NCBI RefSeq assembly: GCF_039542035.1
Contig: NZ_BAABHJ010000004.1
Location: forward strand, 1-64,000
From: Actinoallomurus liliacearum
GTDB lineage: Bacteria; Actinomycetota; Actinomycetes; Streptosporangiales; Streptosporangiaceae
DNA length: 64,000 nucleotides
Direction: 5' to 3'
Made by a program: the position numbers and the translations under genes. Under the pieces are notes generated by a model. That model searched no databases. It saw nothing but the letters and a program-made list of their open reading frames with translations, and had not been told where the DNA came from. Positions 8,322 through 15,835 of the stretch are shown here, piece after piece. Within the stretch, counting starts at the first letter, position 1. Each line of letters starts with the position of its first letter.

Positions 8322-9086
8322 TCAGATGAGTTCCAGGCCGCCGTCGATGGTGAGGACATGGCCGGTGAGCCAGGTCGTGGCCGGGTCGGCCAGACGCAGG
8401 ATCCACGACGCGACCTCGTGGGGTTCGCCCCGGCGGCCGAGCGGTATGCGGGCGGCCTCGTCCCGTTTGATCTCTTCGACGGTCGTCTCGGACAGCCCGG
8501 CCGCGGCCAGGGCCTCGCTCTCGGTCGGCCCGGGAGCCACGGCGTTGACGCGGACACCGTCAGCGGCCAGCTCCAGGGCCCAGCTCCGAGTGAGCTGTTC
8601 CAGCGCAGCCTTAGACGCGGCGTAGTGCGCCATGCCGGGGAGCGGCCGGTGGCCGTACGTGCTGGAGACGTTGACGATCGACCCTTTGGCCCGCCGGAGG
8701 TGCGGCAGGGCGGCGTGGGCGAGCATGCTCGGCGCGGTGACGTTGAGGTCGAACAGGTCGGCGATGCCGCCGGCGGTGGTCTCGGCCAGCGGCATCACCT
8801 TCGTGGCGCCGGCGCCGTTGACCAGCACGTCCAGGCGGCCCCACCGGTCAGTGGCCTCGTCGATCAGTCTGCCCGGCGTATCCGGGGCGCGGACGTCGGC
8901 GGAACACGCGACGATCTCCGGGTGCCCGACGGCGGTCTCGGCCAGGGCGTCGTCGCGCCGGCCGACCCCCAGTACGCGCGCGCCGGCACGGGCGAAGGCC
9001 CGGGCGGCGGCGCGGCCGATGCCCGAGCCGGCGCCGGTGACGATGACGACCTTGCCGCTGAAGTCCTCATGGAGCTGGACGGTCAC
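8322..9086 (-). CDS. SDR-family NAD(P)-dependent oxidoreductase
   Basis: 254 residues, a classical short-chain dehydrogenase: cofactor motif TGAGSGIG at 17-24, NGAG near 92, catalytic Ser near 132 (IVNVSSTYG), Tyr155 and Lys159 (YAASK), then PG and a C-terminal TGHVLTIDGG. Substrate unknown. I chose GTG 9086 because GAGAGGAAAG lies just upstream and VTVQLHEDFSGKVVIVTG is a normal N-terminus; an upstream ATG (9131) would overlap the next gene. It follows the flavoenzyme gene by 28 nt on the same strand and probably acts with it in one catabolic or tailoring pathway. Confidence 0.85.
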   Translation of the reverse strand: MTVQLHEDFSGKVVIVTGAGSGIGRAAARAFARAGARVLGVGRRDDALAETAVGHPEIVACSADVRAPDTPGRLIDEATDRWGRLDVLVNGAGATKVMPLAETTAGGIADLFDLNVTAPSMLAHAALPHLRRAKGSIVNVSSTYGHRPLPGMAHYAASKAALEQLTRSWALELAADGVRVNAVAPGPTESEALAAAGLSETTVEEIKRDEAARIPLGRRGEPHEVASWILRLADPATTWLTGHVLTIDGGLELI

Positions 9087-9114
9087 ACACTTTCCTCTCT
9101 GCGAACGGATCCTG

Positions 9115-10260
9115 TTAGAAGAGCGCCACACCGGGGTCCATGCCGAAGCGGACGCGCCCTGCCACCTCGAAGAAGGCGGCGGAGTGGTTGGCGTGCTGAA
9201 GGGCCACCATGCCGTCGCGGAACAGCCGCTCGACCGGACGGCCCCGGTAGACCGAGGACGAGCCGCCCAGCTCGTACATGGCGACGAGCACCTCGCGGCT
9301 CACCTGGGCGCCATGGCTCATGGCGGCGCGCAGGGCGGCTCGCCGTTCGAGCATGACATCGCCGGTCGCCGCCCCCGCCATGGCTTCCGCGGCGGCGTGG
9401 AGGAGGAGCCGGGCGGCCTGAAGAGCCGCCTCCGACCGGGCGATGACGGCCTGTGAGCTCTCGGCGAGGGTCCCACCGCTTAGCGTCTTCTTGGACCTCG
9501 CCAGCTCGACGGTCGCGTCGATGGCGGCCTGCGCGACGCCGAGGACGACCGCCGTACACCCCGGGAACACCAGACCGGGGATGAAACCCTGGTACGGCGG
9601 CCGTTGGACGCGGGCCGGTACGTCGACGCGCGCCACCAGCTCGTCCGGGACCAGGGCGTCCTGGACGAGGACATCGTTACTGCCGGAGCCGCGCAAGCCA
9701 GTGGCGTGCCAGGTGTCCTTCACCGACAGCCGGCCCCGTTCCAGGATGAACAGCCGCACATCCGGCGTACCGGCCTGCGTGAGACGCGGAACGTCTCCCT
9801 CGGTGATGACGGCCGCCACGATGAGCCGGTCGGCGCCGTGAATCCCGCTGACGAGCCTCCAGTTGCCGGAGACCCGGTAGCCGCCGCGAACGGCGACCGC
9901 GACCCCGGGCGTGCCCGAGTTAGCGAAGACCGGCTCGGGCCCCGGCTCCCAGAGGCGTGCGGTGCCGGCCTCCCCCAGCAGCGCGCCGATGAAGCCCCAG
10001 TTGGCGTTCCATACGATCCACGCCACCGAGGCATCGATACGGCCGAACCGTTCGTACACCTCCAGCGCGGTCGTCAGGGGAGCCTCGAAGCCCCCGAGTT
10101 CACGAGGTGTGAACAGGCGGAACGCTCCCGCGTCACGAAGCTCGGCGAGCAGTTCCTCCGGGATGTCGCGTATGGCGTCCATCTCGTCGGCGGCCGCCCT
10201 GATCGAGGCTTCCACCTGCGCTGGAAGGCGCAGGGGGTCGGCCGCGGGTTGTGCGGACAT
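9115..10260 (-). CDS. Acyl-CoA-dehydrogenase-fold flavin-dependent monooxygenase/hydroxylase
   Basis: 381 residues. The N-terminal helices (FRLFTPRELGGFEAPLTTALEVYER), middle strand domain (GYRVSGNWRLVSGIHGADRL) and C-terminal helical domain (YELGGSSSVYRGRPVERLFRDG) fit the acyl-CoA dehydrogenase type-2 / HpaB-like hydroxylase group rather than a true acyl-CoA dehydrogenase. There is no FEGTSEIQ active-site segment like the enzyme at 31855-33084. These enzymes use reduced flavin and O2 to hydroxylate aromatic, indole or polyketide substrates; the substrate here cannot be read. It shares an operon with the SDR gene. Confidence 0.7.
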   Translation of the reverse strand: MSAQPAADPLRLPAQVEASIRAAADEMDAIRDIPEELLAELRDAGAFRLFTPRELGGFEAPLTTALEVYERFGRIDASVAWIVWNANWGFIGALLGEAGTARLWEPGPEPVFANSGTPGVAVAVRGGYRVSGNWRLVSGIHGADRLIVAAVITEGDVPRLTQAGTPDVRLFILERGRLSVKDTWHATGLRGSGSNDVLVQDALVPDELVARVDVPARVQRPPYQGFIPGLVFPGCTAVVLGVAQAAIDATVELARSKKTLSGGTLAESSQAVIARSEAALQAARLLLHAAAEAMAGAATGDVMLERRAALRAAMSHGAQVSREVLVAMYELGGSSSVYRGRPVERLFRDGMVALQHANHSAAFFEVAGRVRFGMDPGVALF

Positions 10261-10401
10261 GAGACGTACCTCCGAGGACTCGCTGGTTACCGGTGAGGGA
10301 CGCGGCCGGGCCGGTCACGATCGCGGATCTGACCGCGTGACCTGCGTTCTCCACGCCGGCGCGTCATCGGCCGGCCGGTCACCAACAAGGACCGGACAGC
10401 C

Positions 10402-10417
10402 CTGTCATCTGTGACAG
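10402..10417. promoter_or_regulatory. Candidate operator dyad CTGTCA-N4-TGACAG
   Basis: Perfect 6-bp arms with a 4-bp centre lie between the two divergent genes. A related half-site (CTGTCA) recurs near 10460. A regulator-binding site is plausible, but no regulator gene is adjacent. Confidence 0.3.
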
Positions 10418-10545
10418 CGGCCCCTGGCGCCACCGGTCGGCCGCCGGCTCGAGCCGAGTGCTGTCACATACACGCTCGCCGTCCGGTCATAGCTGATGCC
10501 GGTTCCATTCAGGTTCACGAAGCCAGGCGCGTGCCCCCCCCGGTA

Positions 10546-10675
10546 CGCGCCACCCCGGGCAGGTCGCGCGGAGCCCCCGGCCGCGATCTGCCAGGCGCGC
10601 GGCTCCCCCGTGCGCGCCACCCCTGGGCAGGCCGCGGCACCGATCCCCGGGCCCCCGGCCGCGGCCTGCCCCCAT
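10546..10675. repeat. Imperfect tandem duplication, about 65 bp unit
   Basis: Two successive blocks share CGCCACCCC[G/T]GGGCAGG[T/C]CGCG and, further on, CCCCCGGCCGCG with [A/G][T/C]CTGCC. They lie in the leader of the VOC gene and could affect its expression. Confidence 0.5.
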
Positions 10676-10695
10676 CGAAGAAGGGATGACGAACG

Positions 10696-11148
10696 ATGAC
10701 GTCTCACGGTGACCTGCCCGTACCTGAGCAGGGCCTCCTCCTCACGCACTTCCTGACCGTTCGCGACGTCGCGGTCTCGAGGCGCTTCTACGCCGACGTC
10801 TTCCGCGGCGAGGTCGTGATGGAGGAGAACCCGGCGATCGTGAAGGTCGCCAACAGTTGGATCATCATGAATCCCGGCGGCGGGCCCACTCCCGACAAGC
10901 CGGATGTCACCTTGGAGGCGCCCCGGAGCGGCGAGCGGGTGTCCGGCTTCCTGAACGTGCGCGTGGCCGACATGGACGCCTTCTACGCGCACGCCGTCGC
11001 GAAGGGCGCCCGCTTCCTCACCGAGCCACTCGACCGCGCGTCGGAAGTGCGCTGCTACCTGCGTGACCCCGACGGCTACCTCATCGAGGTGGGCCAGTCC
11101 ACCGGCCTGCTCAAGGGCATCCTGGCCGCTCCGCCCACGAACGCCTGA
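10696..11148 (+). CDS. VOC-superfamily protein (glyoxalase/dioxygenase-like)
   Basis: 150 residues forming two beta-alpha-beta-beta-beta halves: LTHFLTVRDVAVSRRFYADVF starts the first, VSGFLNVRVADMDAFYAHAVAKGARF the second, ending with the typical CYLRDPDGYLIEV. Vicinal-oxygen-chelate proteins include glyoxalases, extradiol dioxygenases and drug-binding resistance proteins; which one is unclear. His in LTHF and Glu in IEV are at usual metal-ligand positions. AAGGGATGACG before the ATG is a weak ribosome-binding site. Followed by a strong terminator. Confidence 0.75.
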   Translation: MTSHGDLPVPEQGLLLTHFLTVRDVAVSRRFYADVFRGEVVMEENPAIVKVANSWIIMNPGGGPTPDKPDVTLEAPRSGERVSGFLNVRVADMDAFYAHAVAKGARFLTEPLDRASEVRCYLRDPDGYLIEVGQSTGLLKGILAAPPTNA

Positions 11149-11160
11149 CCGGGACACCGA

Positions 11161-11196
11161 CACCGGCCCTGCGCCTCTTCGTGCGCAGGGCCGGTG
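11161..11196 (+). terminator. Stem-loop terminator after the VOC gene
   Basis: Perfect 14-bp stem CACCGGCCCTGCGC with an 8-nt loop, 12 nt after the stop codon. There is no U-tract, as is common in high-GC actinobacteria. Confidence 0.7.
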
Positions 11197-11474
11197 GTTC
11201 TCGCAAACGGCTGATGGCCACCAGCATCTGACGCGACACGCCCGAGCGACATCCAGAAGTCAACGTTTCCGAGCAGTTCTCCAGCCTCGAGCGGTCAAAA
11301 GTGTCCAGATAAACGACGTCTGTGCGGCGCAACACTCAGCCAGCGCGCGGGTGAGCCTCGAGCCCAGCCTGACAACGAGCACATTCGCAGCGGGACCAAA
11401 TCTGGCGCGGCTGAACAAAGACCCATGACATCGCCTGGGACAGTACCGACATCCAGATGACAAGATCTTTGAGA

Positions 11475-11870
11475 TTAAGACACCAAAATTGAAACGCTAC
11501 AACCCGCGCCGAAGCCGGCGTCGGCCGGCAGCGGAAGCGCGCCGTAGCCGAAGAACGTCATCTCGACCCTGTACGACCGGTCCCGTGCGCGCAGCGACCC
11601 GGCCGCGGCACTGCGAGGGTTGGCGAAGGCGCTGCTACCCGCGCCGGTCCGTGCGGCATTGGCCGCCTCGAACTGCGCCTGAGTCATCAGCACCTCACCG
11701 CGCACCTCGATCGTCACCGGCTCGGCCAGCCGCTCGGGAAGCCCGGCGATGACCCCTATCCCGTGCGAGACGTCCTCCCCCGCCGCGCCGTCTCCGCGCG
11801 TCACCAGCTGAACAAGGCATCCGTCCCGGTACCGGGCCGAGATCGCCAACCCGTCCAGCTTCGGCTCCAC
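11475..11870 (-). pseudogene. NAD-dependent DNA ligase (LigA) adenylation-domain fragment
   Basis: 131 codons. It begins MEPKLDGLAISARY, the adenylation motif KxDG with the AMP-accepting lysine at residue 4, and continues VTRGDGAAGEDVSHG, VEVRGEVLMTQAQFEAAN-like text, and FANPRSAAAGSLR. Full LigA is about 670-800 residues; the N-terminal Ia domain and everything after the nucleotidyltransferase core (OB fold, zinc finger, HhH, BRCT) are missing. It cannot complete ligation as it stands. It sits among other fragments and is probably a transferred, truncated copy. Confidence 0.75.
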
Positions 11871-11890
11871 GCCATCACCAGCCGGCCTAG

Positions 11891-12454
11891 CTAGAAGTCG
11901 AACTCTTCAATGCGGTCGGAGCGCCGGAAGTCGACGTCACCGGTATTGAGCAGGTTGCCGAAGTGACGGCCGCCAGGGTCGTTGACCTTGCAGTAACGAC
12001 AGGTGAGGGAGTGCCGCGGCCTAACCCACGAGCGTTTGCCGCAGTGGCTGCACTGGCCGAGCAAGGCGTTCCCGCCAAGGGCGTCGTACCAGTGCATGAC
12101 GCCGAAGCGCTTGCCCGGGCTACGAAGGGAAGCGTGGCCGAGCAGAACGATCTCTCCTCCTGGCCATGCGCATTTGCAGGTCGCTTCACAGTGGCAGACG
12201 AGCGCCTCTGCGAGTTCGCGGGCCTTTTCCTCTCCAGGGACGCCGGTACCTTTGACTTCGAGCCAGGTACCGATCTTCGGCAGATGGAAGTCGGGCAGGT
12301 ACCAGGCGCCGGATGGAAGGGTGAACTTGGTCGGCTCGTACTCCCACTCAATCCCAAGACTGTCGAGGGTCGCTGCCCAGTCAGACTCGAGTGTGGAGCG
12401 GAAATCCGTCCAGTTGTATCGACGCGGGACGGGTTCACGAGAGAGTGTCATCAG
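11891..12454 (-). CDS. PD-(D/E)XK-like nuclease with C-terminal zinc ribbon
   Basis: 187 residues. After RYNWTDFRSTLESDWAATLDSLGIEWEYEP comes WYLPDFHLPKIGTWLEVKG, a PD...ExK catalytic core as in restriction-like and phage endonucleases. The C-terminus has CSHCGKRSWVRPRHSLTCRYC, two CxxC pairs that would bind zinc. A His/Cys-rich loop (VCHCEATCKC) lies between. ATG 12454 is chosen because AAAGGAG lies 7 nt upstream; the open frame runs further up but loses coherence. It may be a phage or defence nuclease; the target is unknown. It appears intact within a decayed stretch. Confidence 0.6.
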   Translation of the reverse strand: MMTLSREPVPRRYNWTDFRSTLESDWAATLDSLGIEWEYEPTKFTLPSGAWYLPDFHLPKIGTWLEVKGTGVPGEEKARELAEALVCHCEATCKCAWPGGEIVLLGHASLRSPGKRFGVMHWYDALGGNALLGQCSHCGKRSWVRPRHSLTCRYCKVNDPGGRHFGNLLNTGDVDFRRSDRIEEFDF

Positions 12455-12611
12455 CGGACTCCTTTCCGACACGACATGCCGGGCGATCAGGTAGATGGCT
12501 TCTCCCAACAGGATCCACGTTTCCAGCGACAGTTCCACCGGAATCCGGCTCCGCCGGCGGAGGCGGCTCGTAGAGACGAGTCCGTAGCCGAGGGCAACCG
12601 CCCAGCGCGGG

Positions 12612-12770
12612 GGCCCAGTACATGCTGGGGCTGTTGTGGCCGGTCTCGTAGACGGCGATGGTGTCGTCGGGGTATCGGGCGCGGCGGGCGACCTCAGCTT
12701 GCGTGAGGCACCTGCCGGATGCGCTCGGCGCGGGAACCTGGGTGGTAACGCTGTGGCGCCACCGTCTCCA
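12612..12770 (-). pseudogene. XRE-type helix-turn-helix remnant
   Basis: LTQAEVARRARYPDDTIAVYETGHNSPSM is the helix-turn-helix of a Cro/C1-type regulator, encoded in one frame. The preceding helix (AERIRQV) is in another, so a frameshift splits it. Nothing more of the regulator follows. It lies directly upstream of the nuclease gene and may once have regulated it. Confidence 0.5.
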
Positions 12771-13011
12771 CGCCGGTCCTCTGGCACGGCCAGCGGGTGT
12801 CGCAAGTACGAATTCCCCAGCTGCCGCCATCGCCTGGGTGGTGGATGAGGTCCGTGCCGAGCGGCAGAGAAGCGAGTGCTGAGCGAATGGTCGCCTGCCT
12901 GGCCTGCTCCAGTACCAGCGCGGCGCGTGCACGCAGGACCTGGCGAAGCAACGCCATCCCCTGCCAGGCGAGCGCGGTGGATATGCTGATCACCTGAGTA
13001 TCACCGCTCAT
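12694..13011 (-). CDS. Small hypothetical protein, possibly decayed at its 3' end
   Basis: 105 residues from an ATG: MSGDTQVISISTALAWQGM, a helical middle (ALLRQVLRARAALVLEQARQATIRSALASL) and GTDLIHHPGDGGSWGIRT. The first ~75 residues look like a real small protein; the last ~30 run into the broken XRE reading frame, so the natural stop may be lost. Function unknown. Confidence 0.4.
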   Translation of the reverse strand: MSGDTQVISISTALAWQGMALLRQVLRARAALVLEQARQATIRSALASLPLGTDLIHHPGDGGSWGIRTCDTRWPCQRTGVETVAPQRYHPGSRAERIRQVPHAS

Positions 13012-13571
13012 TTAGGGTTACCCCCCTCACGGTCGACTATCTCTCACCCGCTAGAGGCTTTCCAGCCCCCAAAGGTTGGACATCGCCATCAGAAACCAAC
13101 TCCGCGCAGACAGCCAAGCGCTCGGCCAAACCCGCTTCACATCGAAGATAACCGCCGACGGCGGTACCACGCAGCACACCGCTTAGGCACTTCATAGGCA
13201 TGCGACGGCACCTTATGCCGATCGCATGCCCACCTTCCCTCACCACCGAGCCTCGGCACTCAATGCAGGAACCGGCGGCTCCCCCGAGCATCGACTAGCC
13301 CGGGTATGGCCGACAGTGCTCCCGGAACGCTCCCCCATCCATGCTCCCGTGCTCCCTCTAGGAGCGGGGAGCATCGGGAGCAGGCATAGTCGCTGAACTG
13401 TCCTGAACCGACGTCGAGGACTGTCATTGATACCCACTGACCTGCTGTTTCTCGAGAAGCTGCAGGTCAGCGATTGATCGGGACGACATTGACACGGTAG
13501 AGGTCACCGACCCCGACGACCGCCCGTAAGCGACCAAATCGTGCAGATTAGTGGCCTCCACGCCAGGCTGA
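13012..13571. other. Non-coding or decayed stretch, 560 bp
   Basis: No recognisable gene. An 84-codon reverse frame (13037-13291) with several cysteines has no family features or ribosome-binding site. The only structure I see is the inverted repeat at 13437-13470. Confidence 0.4.
13437..13470. repeat. Inverted repeat CTGACCTGC / GCAGGTCAG
   Basis: Perfect 9-bp arms with a 16-nt loop, not next to any intact gene. It could be a relic recombination site or terminator. Confidence 0.4.
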
Positions 13572-13995
13572 AGCAGTCATTACACCGCTCATGACGTGCC
13601 TGTATCGGCCGACCACTACCCGTCCGTGAATTGTGGTCAACATCCGTGAGTTGTGGTCAGCAGCGGTCGCCATTCCCTCGCCTGAATCTGGTGCGCCGCC
13701 CACCGCTGGAGCCCAGACGGCGAGCCGCTCCGGATATGCCGGCCCCATCCGGTCACGACATACCTAGCGGTTAGGGGTCAGTACCAAGTCAGCACCGCGT
13801 TGGGAACCGATGGGAAACGAGGGGGTCTGACGAGCAATCACTGATCGACGTACAGCGTGATCAAACCCAGCGCGGACGATCACGCGTGATACGCCTGACC
13901 TGCGAAAATGCTAACGGACCGGCAATCCTGTGATCGTGCGGCCGATGACGAGGCGCTGGATCTCCGATGTTCCCTCGAAGATGGTGGCGATCTTG
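13572..13995. repeat. Duplicated segment, copy 1 (partner at 31515-31938)
   Basis: From AGCAGTCATTACACCGCTC onward this follows 31515-31938 base by base with scattered substitutions and the same total length by my reading. Shared landmarks include two 20-bp tandem units at 13621-13660 (xxTCCGTGA[A/G]TTGTGGTCA), TAGCGGTTAGGGGTCAG, and the end of an acyl-CoA dehydrogenase gene. Homology stops near 13995, where this copy switches to phosphoesterase sequence. Identity was not computed. Confidence 0.9.
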
Positions 13996-14381
13996 TTGCC
14001 GGGAGAGCCGTCGTTCTCGTCGAAGGTGACGATGAGCAGGCTGTCGTGCATACCCGCCCACCGGACATAGCCGTCGAGGTTGCTCCGAAGCCAGGAATCG
14101 CCGGTCTTCACCGGGCAGTTGTGCATGTCGTCGCACATGTCCGGGATCACGAACGACACCGCGGGCAGCGCGGAGTAGTCGGACGGGAAGTCGGCGAAGG
14201 ACCGGCTCACCGCGTCCGACAGGTCCGGGAAGTTCGCCCACGGGACGTGCTTGCGCGCGAAGCGCCCGCTCACACAGGAGGCCCGGTCGAACGCCGGGAG
14301 TCCCTCGGCGAACGCGGCGAAGGTCAGCCCCGCAGCGGACAGTTCCGAGGCGAGGTTCGGAGCCGTGTATATGATGCGACT
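13911..14381 (-). pseudogene. Chimeric pseudogene: truncated phosphoesterase joined to the tail of an acyl-CoA dehydrogenase
   Basis: The 5' part, open from about 14381 without an upstream start, is an acid phosphatase / phospholipase-C-type phosphoesterase: YTAPNLASELSAAGLTFAAF, then SFVIPDMCDDMHNCPV, DSWLRSNLDGYVRWA and SLLIVTFDENDGSPGN. At KIATIF it changes to EGTSEIQRLVIGRTITGLPVR, the C-terminal tail of the dehydrogenase at 31855-33084. The junction lies where the two proteins share K-I-x-T-I-F, pointing to recombination at microhomology. The N-terminal catalytic part of the phosphoesterase is gone. Not functional. Confidence 0.8.
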
Positions 14382-14396
14382 ACTATCCGGATAGTA
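14381..14396. promoter_or_regulatory. BlaI/MecI-like operator palindrome TACTATCCGGATAGTA
   Basis: Perfect 16-bp palindrome of the TACTA...TAGTA type bound by BlaI-family repressors. It lies at the broken 5' edge of the phosphoesterase pseudogene and downstream of the ZIP gene, so it may once have controlled the phosphoesterase. Confidence 0.55.
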
Positions 14397-14420
14397 TCTA
14401 GACTAGGTCCCGGCCGGGGC

Positions 14421-15257
14421 TCAGGCTCCTGCGGCGGTCACGATGGCATCGGTGGCGAATCCGGCCAGCACGCCCAGCAGGATGCCCCAGGTGGTCAGCG
14501 TCTTCAGCCCCAGTTTGCGGGCCACGGCCAGCAGTTCGATCACCACGTACAGGATGGACCCGGCGGCCAAGGTGAGGAATCCAATGGACACCGTGTCATT
14601 GACGACACGCTGGCCGATGAGAGTGCCCAGGAACGTCGGGCCGCCACCGATGAGGCCGAGTAGTGCCAGGTAGCCCCATGACGGGCGGCGGTCTTCGGCG
14701 GCCATCGGGGCGACGATTCCGAATCCTTCGGTGGCGTTGTGCAGGCCGAATCCGATGATGAGCAGGACGGCGAGTTGCAACTCGCCGTGGGCGGCGGAGT
14801 TACCGATCGCCAGTCCCTCGGCGAAGTTGTGCAGCCCGATACCGATCGCGATCATCATGGGCAGGTCGCCCAGACGCGACAGACCGGTGGGATCGGCCCG
14901 GAATTCGGTGGCCGACGCGGCGCCGGGACCGGATCGTGCCGGGGCCGCCGGCCTGGCGCGGCGGGCGACCGCGCGGTCGAAATGAACGAGGCCCAGCAGA
15001 CCGATACCGAAGCAGACCGCGAACACCGCCCCATTGCCGGTCGCCGCGCCGTACCCGTGATGGCCGAGGGCGGTGTCGATCGGCTCCCATGCGTGTGCGA
15101 GCACGTCCCACAAAAGGAAGATCAAGATACCGGTTGCGGTCGCGTTCAGCAGGGATCGAACCTTCGGCAGAGGCGCGCGCAACCGACCGATCGGCAGGCC
15201 GAGGTAGATGGTGAAGCCGGCTATTGCTCCCAGCACGGCGATCTGAGCGGATCCCAT
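14421..15257 (-). CDS. ZIP-family metal transporter
   Basis: 278 residues with about eight membrane helices. The two ZIP signature helices are present: IGLHNFAEGLAIGNSAAHGE (helix 4) and GFGLHNATEGFGI (helix 5), whose His/Asn/Glu residues form the metal pathway for Zn2+ or Fe2+. A His-containing loop (DTALGHHGYG) may bind metal. ATG 15257 is chosen for CGGAG upstream; the open frame extends to 15314 without membrane features. A BlaI-like dyad sits in its promoter, so the adjacent BlaI repressor probably controls it. Moves divalent metal across the cytoplasmic membrane. Confidence 0.85.
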   Translation of the reverse strand: MGSAQIAVLGAIAGFTIYLGLPIGRLRAPLPKVRSLLNATATGILIFLLWDVLAHAWEPIDTALGHHGYGAATGNGAVFAVCFGIGLLGLVHFDRAVARRARPAAPARSGPGAASATEFRADPTGLSRLGDLPMMIAIGIGLHNFAEGLAIGNSAAHGELQLAVLLIIGFGLHNATEGFGIVAPMAAEDRRPSWGYLALLGLIGGGPTFLGTLIGQRVVNDTVSIGFLTLAAGSILYVVIELLAVARKLGLKTLTTWGILLGVLAGFATDAIVTAAGA

Positions 15258-15340
15258 GAGCACACTCCGAGGGGTCGAAAGGTGACGCGCGCCCTTGCCA
15301 CACCGTCCGCGCACGCTAGATTAGGCAAGGCTCACTTAAT

Positions 15341-15357
15341 ACTACTGGAATAGTAGT
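15341..15357. promoter_or_regulatory. BlaI-like operator ACTACT-N5-AGTAGT upstream of the ZIP gene
   Basis: Perfect 6-bp arms, located between the ZIP start and the 3' end of blaI. The TACT-N5-AGTA core matches the site at 15772-15784, supporting control by one repressor. Confidence 0.6.
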
Positions 15358-15369
15358 GACCGCCTGTGC

Positions 15370-15759
15370 TCAGCCGGCGTTGTCGTGGCGCACAAGTTGC
15401 TGCAACAGGCGTTCGTCCTCGGGGGCCAGGTCGGACACGAAGCGGGCGAGTACGGCCGCGCGGTCATGACGCCGCTGGAGCAGGTCATGCATGGCGGTGG
15501 CCGTGTGCGCCGCCTCGTCGACGTTGGGCGAGTAGACGAATCCACGCCCGACCCGCGTGCGGGCGGCCAGGCCTTTGCGATGCAGCCGTGCGAGCGTGGT
15601 CGTCACCGTGGTGTAGGCCGGGGCGCCGGGAAGGACCGCCTGCACGTCGGCGGGGCTCATCGGCCGGCCGCCCTGCCACAGCGCGGCCAGCACGGCGTCC
15701 TCGAGCATACCGGCGGGCCGTCGCCCCTGCTCGCGCTCCTTGGTCACGCCGATCTCCAT
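15370..15759 (-). CDS. BlaI/MecI/CopY-family transcriptional repressor
   Basis: 129 residues: winged helix (MLEDAVLAALWQGGRPMSPADVQAVL, then AYTTVTTTLARLHRKGL and RVGRGFVYSP) and a C-terminal dimerisation helix (LARFVSDLAPEDERLLQQL). Family members bind TACTA-type dyads and are usually released by cleavage by a partner M56 membrane peptidase, which here is the divergent gene at 15836. The dyad at 15772-15784 lies in the shared promoter, implying autoregulation. No ribosome-binding site is obvious, so the message may be leaderless. Confidence 0.9.
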   Translation of the reverse strand: MEIGVTKEREQGRRPAGMLEDAVLAALWQGGRPMSPADVQAVLPGAPAYTTVTTTLARLHRKGLAARTRVGRGFVYSPNVDEAAHTATAMHDLLQRRHDRAAVLARFVSDLAPEDERLLQQLVRHDNAG

Positions 15760-15771
15760 GCACGTTGGTAT

Positions 15772-15784
15772 TACTTCGATAGTA
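15772..15784. promoter_or_regulatory. BlaI-like operator TACTTCGATAGTA
   Basis: TACT-N5-AGTA in the 76-bp region between divergent blaI and the membrane peptidase gene, placed to control both. Confidence 0.6.
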
Positions 15785-15835
15785 GATCACCCGGCGCGAG
15801 AGGGCGTCCGAGCGACCACGGCGCGTACGCCCATA

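Larger units (their letters stand above)
10261..10695. other. Intergenic region between flavoenzyme and VOC genes, about 435 bp
   Basis: No gene. It holds the divergent promoters of the flavoenzyme (reverse) and the VOC protein (forward), a small dyad at 10402-10417 and an imperfect duplication at 10546-10675. Confidence 0.5.

Noticed and set aside
10480..10690. Regular GC-rich repeats considered as a CRISPR array
   Set aside because: Only two imperfect units, no spacers of constant length, no cas genes anywhere in the window.
11475..11870. Reading the ligase fragment as a functional small ligase
   Set aside because: It lacks the OB fold and all domains needed for nick sealing, and lies among other fragments.
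13037..13291. Cys-containing 84-codon reverse ORF
   Set aside because: No start signal, no family, irregular codon use; insufficient support for a gene.
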